NCBI RefSeq assembly: GCF_004025965.2
Contig: NZ_SAYU02000041.1
Span: 1 to 36,795, forward strand
DNA length: 36,795 nt
Direction of reading: 5' to 3'
From: Phycicoccus flavus
GTDB taxonomy: Bacteria > Actinomycetota > Actinomycetes > Actinomycetales > Dermatophilaceae
Shown here in pieces: positions 32,565 to 36,795 of this stretch; within the stretch, counting starts at the first letter, position 1; each line of letters opens with the position of its first letter. The notes below the pieces were generated by a model that saw only the letters and a list, made by a program, of their open reading frames with translations, was not told the DNA's origin and did no database searches. The position numbers were made by a program, and so were the translations under genes.

Positions 32565-33515
32565 CGAACTCGCGGGGGCGAACACGACGAGGGACCGCGC
32601 GGTGGCGCCGCTCTCGTCGAGCATCGCGACGAGGGTGCCGTCGGGACCGAGTGCGGCGACCGGGCCGGGGTGCCCCGGGCGGGCCGAGGGGACCCGCTGC
32701 CCGTGGCCGACGGCGCGGGCCTCGTCCGCGCTCAGCGCGCGCAGGGGGAAGGCGGCGCGGGCGGCGTCGGCCGACGGGAGCACGGGCATCGGCTCGCCCT
32801 GCCGGGCCTCGAGCTCGGCGAGCGGGTGGGCGTGCGCCAGGGTGAACCCGCCGACCCGGGTGCGCCGCAGGGCGGTGAGGTGCCCGGCGGTCCCGAGGGC
32901 GGCGCCGAGGTCGCGGGCCAGGGCGCGCACGTAGGTGCCCGACGACACGGTGGCCTCGACGTCGACGTCCAGCACCGGCGTCCCGTCGTCGGCGACGGCG
33001 GACCGGGTGGCCAGGACCTCCAGCCGGGAGACGGTGACCGGGCGGGCGGCCAGCTCGACCTGCGCGCCGGAACGCACCCGGTGGTAGGCCCGCTCGCCGT
33101 CCACCTTGACGGCGCTGACGGCGCTCGGGACCTGCTCGATGTCTCCGGTGAGGGCGGTGAGCGCGTCGGCCAGGGCCCCGTCGTCGACGGACGCGGCGCC
33201 GGGGGCCCCCGTCACCTCGCCCTCGGCGTCGTCGGTGAGCGTGCCCTGCCCGAGCCGGACGGTGGCGGTGTAGTCCTTGTCGCTCCCGACGAGGAAGGTC
33301 AGCAGACGGGTCGCCCGGCCGACGCCGAGGACGAGGACGCCCGTCGCCATCGGGTCCAGGGTGCCGGCGTGCCCGACCTTGCGGGTGCCGCACAGCCGGC
33401 GGGAGCGGGCGACGACGTCGTGGCTCGTCCAGCCCGCGGGCTTGTCGACGACGAGGACGCCGTCCGGGGACGGGGCCGGGCGAGGCCCGGGGGCGCGGTC
33501 AGACCGCGTCGGCAC
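32562..33515 (-). CDS. truB: tRNA pseudouridine(55) synthase
   Basis: 317 aa; isomerises U55 in the T-loop of tRNAs. The N-terminal VLVVDKPAGWTSHDVV, KVGHAGTLDPMATGVLVLGVGRATRL (with the catalytic Asp of GTLDP), KDYTATVRLGQ, VPSAVSAVKVDGERAYHR and VSSGTYVRALARDLG motifs are all present. A C-terminal PUA-like part ends at about 315. GTG 33515 overlaps the rbfA end by 17 bp, the usual rbfA-truB coupling. Confidence 0.97.
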   Translation of the reverse strand: MPTRSDRAPGPRPAPSPDGVLVVDKPAGWTSHDVVARSRRLCGTRKVGHAGTLDPMATGVLVLGVGRATRLLTFLVGSDKDYTATVRLGQGTLTDDAEGEVTGAPGAASVDDGALADALTALTGDIEQVPSAVSAVKVDGERAYHRVRSGAQVELAARPVTVSRLEVLATRSAVADDGTPVLDVDVEATVSSGTYVRALARDLGAALGTAGHLTALRRTRVGGFTLAHAHPLAELEARQGEPMPVLPSADAARAAFPLRALSADEARAVGHGQRVPSARPGHPGPVAALGPDGTLVAMLDESGATARSLVVFAPASS

Positions 33516-33948
33516 CCGGGTCCTCGGGCTCGCGCTCCTTGCGGTACGGGTCGGACTCGCCCGCGTACGCGGCCCCGACGGACGTGCGCGCCACCTCGGC
33601 GTCGCGCTCGCGGGCCTCCTTGAGCAGGTCCTCGAGGTGCGCGGCGTTCTCCGGGACGGCGTCGGCCACCCACTCCAGGGTGGGGGTCAGCCGGATGCCC
33701 AGCTGCTTGCCCACGAAGGAGCGCAGCCGTCCCTTGCTGGCCTCCAGGAGGCGGGCGGTGGTCGCGCGCTGCTCCTCGTCGCCGAAGACGGTGTAGAAGA
33801 GCGAGGCGTGCTGGAGGTCGCCGGTGACGCGGACGTCGGTGACGGTGACGAACCCGAGGTCGGGGTCCTTGACGATCGCGTCGAGGTTCTCGGCGGTCAC
33901 CGTCTTGATCCGGTCGGCGACCTTGCGGGCGCGGGCTTCGTCGGCCAC
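33499..33948 (-). CDS. rbfA: 30S ribosome-binding factor A
   Basis: 149 aa KH-fold protein that assists 16S rRNA 5'-end maturation and cold adaptation. Motifs: ARKVADRIKTVTAENLDAIVKDPDLGFVTVTDVRVTGDLQHASLFYTVFG, then LRSFVGKQLGIRLTPTLEWVAD (key part RLTPTLEWV). The actinobacterial C-terminal tail is acidic and basic (AYAGESDPYRKEREPEDPG). GTG 33948 has AGGAGGA about 6 nt upstream. It is separated from infB by 421 bp of hairpin- and repeat-rich DNA, more than is usual for this operon. Confidence 0.96.
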   Translation of the reverse strand: MADEARARKVADRIKTVTAENLDAIVKDPDLGFVTVTDVRVTGDLQHASLFYTVFGDEEQRATTARLLEASKGRLRSFVGKQLGIRLTPTLEWVADAVPENAAHLEDLLKEARERDAEVARTSVGAAYAGESDPYRKEREPEDPGADAV

Positions 33949-34014
33949 GGCGTCCTCCTCTGCTCGGTGGGCGGATGGGCGGCATCCACCCTAGTCGCGC
34001 AGCGGGGGACGACT

Positions 34015-34049
34015 CACGCCGCGCACCCCCCGTGGGGGTACGCGGCGTG
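34015..34049 (-). terminator. Two-part hairpin upstream of rbfA
   Basis: CACGCCGCG/CGCGGCGTG (34015-34023, 34041-34049) enclose a second perfect stem CCCCC/GGGGG with loop CGT, separated by a CA/TA internal loop. It is the last structure before rbfA in the infB-to-rbfA gap, so it could terminate or attenuate infB transcripts, or process the mRNA. Confidence 0.6.
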
Positions 34050-34090
34050 GGTCGTGGGTCTCGCCCGGGGCTCAGGCGCCCGGCTTCGAC

Positions 34091-34397
34091 CTCGCTGCGC
34101 TCACGCGCGGGGCTTCGCCCACGCAGAGCGTGGGACCCGCCGCATCTCGGGGGACGAGATGCGGTCGGCGCCCCACGCCCTCGCTGCGCTCACGCGCGGG
34201 GCTTCGCCCACGCAGAGAGCGTGGGACCCGCCGCATCTCGGGGGACGAGATGCGGTCGGCGCCCCACGCCCTCGCTCCGCTCACGCGCGGGGCTTCGCCC
34301 ACGCTGAGCGTGGGACCCGCCGCATCTCGGGGGACGAGATGCGGTCGGCGCCCCACGCCCTCGCTGCGCTCACGCGCGGGGCTTCTCCCGCATCTCG
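34091..34397 (-). repeat. 89-91 bp tandem array reaching into the infB 3' end
   Basis: CTCGCTGCGCTCACGCGCGG starts at 34091, 34180, 34271 (one change) and 34360, giving periods of 89, 91 and 89 bp. Each full unit holds two perfect hairpins: CCCACGC/GCGTGGG with loop AGA, AGAGA or TGA, and CCGCATCTCG-GGGGA-CGAGATGCGG. The last, shortened unit is the infB end: it contains the infB TGA (34372-34370) and the codons for MREKPRA. The copies repeat this stop region with about 20 bp inserted between GAGATGCGG and GAAGCCCCGCGCG. Any short frame inside is repeat-derived and not a gene. Confidence 0.9.
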
Positions 34398-36795
34398 TAG
34401 GTGGTGATGAGGTCCTCGAGCTGCAGGTCGTTGAACGACCCGAGGTTGATGCCGCACTCGAAGCCCTCGCGGACCTCGACGACGTCGTCCTTGAACCGGC
34501 GCAGACCGGCCACCTCGATGTTCTCGGCGACGACGACCCCGTTGCGCGTGATGCGCGCCCGGGTGCCGCGCCGGATCTCGCCGCTGCGGACGATCGACCC
34601 GGCGATGTTGCCGAACTTGGAGGACCGGAAGATCTCGCGGATCTCGGCGGACCCGAGCTCGACCTCCTCGAACTCCGGCTTGAGCATGCCCTTGAGCGCC
34701 TGCTCGATCTCCTCGATCGCCTGGTAGATGACCGAGTAGTACCGGATCTCCACGCCCTCGCGGTCGGCGACGTCGGCGTTCTGGCCCTCGGCCCGCACGT
34801 TGAAGCCGAGGATGACCGCGTCGGAGGCCATCGCGAGGTTGATGTTGTTCAGCGTGATGGCGCCGACGCCGCGGTCGATGATCCGCAGGTCGACCTCGTC
34901 GCCGACGTCGATCTGGAGCAGCGCGTCCTCCAGGGCCTCGACCGAACCCGACACGTCACCCTTGAGGATGAGGTTGAGGGTGTCGACCTTGCCCTGGGCG
35001 AGGGCCTCGTTGAGGTCCTCGAGCGAGATCCGCTTGCGGGCCTTCGCCAGCGCCGCCTGCCGGTCCGCGGCCTCCCGCTTCTCGGCGATCTGCCGCGCGG
35101 TGCGGTCGTCGGGGGCGACGACGAAGGTGTCGCCGGCCCGCGGCACGGACGAGAGCCCGAGCACCTGGACCGGACGCGACGGCTCGGCCTCCTCGACGTT
35201 CTGGCCGTGCTCGTCGAGCATGGCCCGGACGCGACCGTAGGAGGCGCCGGTGACGATGGCGTCACCGACCCGCAGCGTGCCCGACTGGATGAGCACGGTC
35301 GCCGTGGCGCCGCGGCCCTTGTCGAGGTTCGCCTCGATCGCGACACCACGGGCGTCCCGGTCGGGGTTGGCCCGCAGGTCGAGCGCGGCGTCGGCGGTCA
35401 GCAGCACCGCGTCGAGCAGCGAGTCGATGTTCTGTCCCTGCTTGGCGGAGACGTCGACGAACATCGTCTCGCCGCCGTACTCCTCGGCGACGAGGTTGTA
35501 CTCGGTGAGCTGCTGGCGGATCTTCTGCGGGTTCGCACCCTCGACGTCGATCTTGTTGACCGCGACGACGATCGGGACGTCCGCCGCCTGCATGTGGTTG
35601 AGCGCCTCGATGGTCTGCGGCATCACGCCGTCGTCGGCCGCCACCACGAGGATCGCGATGTCGGTGACCTTGGCACCACGGGCACGCATGGCCGTGAAGG
35701 CCTCGTGACCCGGGGTGTCGATGAAGGTGATGGCCCGCTCGGTGCCGTCGTGCTCGCGGTGGACCTGGTAGGCGCCGATGTGCTGGGTGATGCCACCGGT
35801 CTCGCCGCCCGCGACGTCCTCGTTGCGGATGGCGTCGAGCAGCCGGGTCTTTCCGTGGTCGACGTGACCGACGACGGTGACGACCGGCGGACGGGCCGCG
35901 AGGTCGTCGTCGTCCTCGGACTCGACCCCGAACTCCAGGTCGATGTCGAAGGAGTCGTAGAGCTCGCGCTCCTCCTCCTCCGGGGAGACCATCCGGATGT
36001 CGTAGCCGAGCTCCTGACCGAGCACCTGGAAGGTGTCCTCGTCGAGGCTCTGGGTCGCCGTGGCCATCTCACCGAGGTGGAACAGCACCGTGACCAGGGC
36101 CGCCGGGTTGGCGTTGATCTTGTCCGCGAAGTCGGACAGGGTCGCGCCCTGCCGGACCCGCACGACGGTGGAGCCGTCGCCGCGGGGGACGGTGACGCCA
36201 CCGATCGACGGCGCCTGCATCTGCTCGAACTCCTGGCGCTTGGCGCGCTTGGACTTCCGCCCACGCTGCGGCCGGCCGCCTCCGCGACCGAACGCGCCCT
36301 GGGTGTTGCCGCGGCCACCGCGACCGCCGGGACGACCGGCGAAGCCGCCGCCACCGCCGGGACCACCGCGGCCGGGACCGCCGCCGGGGCCACCACGGCC
36401 ACCGCCGCGGGCCGGGCGGTCGCCGGGGCGACCGACCGCGCTGCGGTCGGGCATCATGCCGGGGCTCGGACGCGGCCCGCCGGGACGGGGCCCGCCGGGT
36501 CCGGACGGACCAGTGGACCCGCCGGGGCGCGGCCCCGGACGGCTCTGCGGACGCGGCATGCCCTGGCTCTGCGCGAACGGGTTGTTGCCCGGACGCGGGG
36601 CGGACTCGCGGGAGCGGCCCATGCCCTGGTTCGTCGAGTACGGGTTGTTGCCCGGACGCGGGGTGCGCGGACCCGGACGGGGACCACCCGGCTTGCCGCC
36701 GCCCTCGCGGGCCGCCGGCTGCTGCGGCGCGGCCGGCTGCGGAGCCGCCGGGGCCGGTGCGGCCGGGGTGGGGGCCTGCGGCGCCGGGGCCGCCG
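34370..36795 (-). CDS. infB: Translation initiation factor IF-2 (5' end outside window)
   Basis: 807 codons visible. IF-2 is the GTPase that brings fMet-tRNA to the 30S subunit and promotes subunit joining. The visible part opens with an Ala/Pro stretch, then a Gly/Arg/Pro-rich linker with a repeated phrase [14 protein letters not shown] and [16 protein letters not shown]2_N-like [19 protein letters not shown] and [36 protein letters not shown] (P-loop GHVDHGKT) follow. Then come switch [14 protein letters not shown], and domains II-IV with [18 protein letters not shown] and [22 protein letters not shown]. The protein ends [11 protein letters not shown], where the terminal codons are the seed of the downstream 89-bp tandem array. 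rbfA follows after a 421-bp gap. Confidence 0.98.
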   Translation of the reverse strand, partial: AAPAPQAPTPAAPAPAAPQPAAPQQPAAREGGGKPGGPRPGPRTPRPGNNPYSTNQGMGRSRESAPRPGNNPFAQSQGMPRPQSRPGPRPGGSTGPSGPGGPRPGGPRPSPGMMPDRSAVGRPGDRPARGGGRGGPGGGPGRGGPGGGGGFAGRPGGRGGRGNTQGAFGRGGGRPQRGRKSKRAKRQEFEQMQAPSIGGVTVPRGDGSTVVRVRQGATLSDFADKINANPAALVTVLFHLGEMATATQSLDEDTFQVLGQELGYDIRMVSPEEEERELYDSFDIDLEFGVESEDDDDLAARPPVVTVVGHVDHGKTRLLDAIRNEDVAGGETGGITQHIGAYQVHREHDGTERAITFIDTPGHEAFTAMRARGAKVTDIAILVVAADDGVMPQTIEALNHMQAADVPIVVAVNKIDVEGANPQKIRQQLTEYNLVAEEYGGETMFVDVSAKQGQNIDSLLDAVLLTADAALDLRANPDRDARGVAIEANLDKGRGATATVLIQSGTLRVGDAIVTGASYGRVRAMLDEHGQNVEEAEPSRPVQVLGLSSVPRAGDTFVVAPDDRTARQIAEKREAADRQAALAKARKRISLEDLNEALAQGKVDTLNLILKGDVSGSVEALEDALLQIDVGDEVDLRIIDRGVGAITLNNINLAMASDAVILGFNVRAEGQNADVADREGVEIRYYSVIYQAIEEIEQALKGMLKPEFEEVELGSAEIREIFRSSKFGNIAGSIVRSGEIRRGTRARITRNGVVVAENIEVAGLRRFKDDVVEVREGFECGINLGSFNDLQLEDLITTYEMREKPRA

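Noticed and set aside
34072-34356. A 94-aa minus-strand frame inside the infB-rbfA gap
   Set aside because: The translation is the same 30-residue phrase repeated because the DNA is a tandem array. There is no SD site.

Overview
The window is very GC-rich, has dense genes, many GTG starts, 4-bp ATGA/GTGA gene overlaps and a housekeeping gene order typical of Actinobacteria. Three blocks carry the signal: nadD-rsfS-histidine phosphatase, rne/rng-rplU-rpmA-obg-proB, and infB-rbfA-truB-ribF. A member of the Micrococcales (Intrasporangiaceae/Dermatophilaceae-like) is my best guess. That placement is inferred from gene order and protein style, not from a search.

Layout. 1-772 (+): the end of a metallophosphoesterase gene and a DNA-3-methyladenine glycosylase. 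888-2970 (-): tRNA-Ala(GGC) behind a compact operon of a small membrane protein, nadD, rsfS and a GpgP-like phosphatase. 2971-3523: a gene-free stretch with three to four DnaA-box-like 9-mers, a good sigma70-type promoter, about 320 bp of hairpin-rich sequence and a strong terminator; I propose an unannotated structured RNA. 3524-4597 (+): a polyprenyl-phosphate-type glycosyltransferase. 4827-6119 (-): proA. 6759-8186 (+): a CYTH phosphatase and pyridoxal kinase. 8444-16976 (-): amidohydrolase, proB, obg, rpmA, rplU, ribonuclease E/G and a TIGR03936-type protein. 17161-22492: an accessory islet (sedolisin, double-hotdog thioesterase, GNAT, DUF1905/YdeI protein, trypsin-like protease) that separates the TIGR03936 protein from its usual radical-SAM partner at 22881-24848. 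24977-28439 (+): flavin disulfide oxidoreductase, isoaspartyl methyltransferase-like protein, ECF sigma factor and a membrane protein. 28473-36795 (-): long-chain acyl-CoA synthetase, RodA/FtsW, ribF, truB, rbfA and infB (5' end outside the window).

Together the genes serve translation (infB, rbfA, truB, rplU, rpmA, obg, rsfS, tRNA-Ala, RNase E/G), cofactor synthesis (NAD via nadD, FMN/FAD via ribF, PLP via pdxY), proline synthesis (proB and proA, here separated), and envelope work (RodA/FtsW, glycosyltransferase).

The most unusual features are non-coding. First, tandem arrays begin inside the last codons of genes and repeat their stop-codon region with gene-specific periods: 29 bp after the sedolisin, 27 bp after the DUF1905 gene, 89-91 bp after infB, and about 36 bp, weaker, after the trypsin. 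Second, perfect long palindromes lie between convergent genes (8202-8292, and two 81-bp copies at 22628 and 22762). Third, four 69-bp units bounded by 9-bp inverted repeats fill the proA/CYTH divergent region. Fourth, a -10-like hexamer (mostly TANNNT) sits exactly 6 nt before several start codons, pointing to leaderless transcription.
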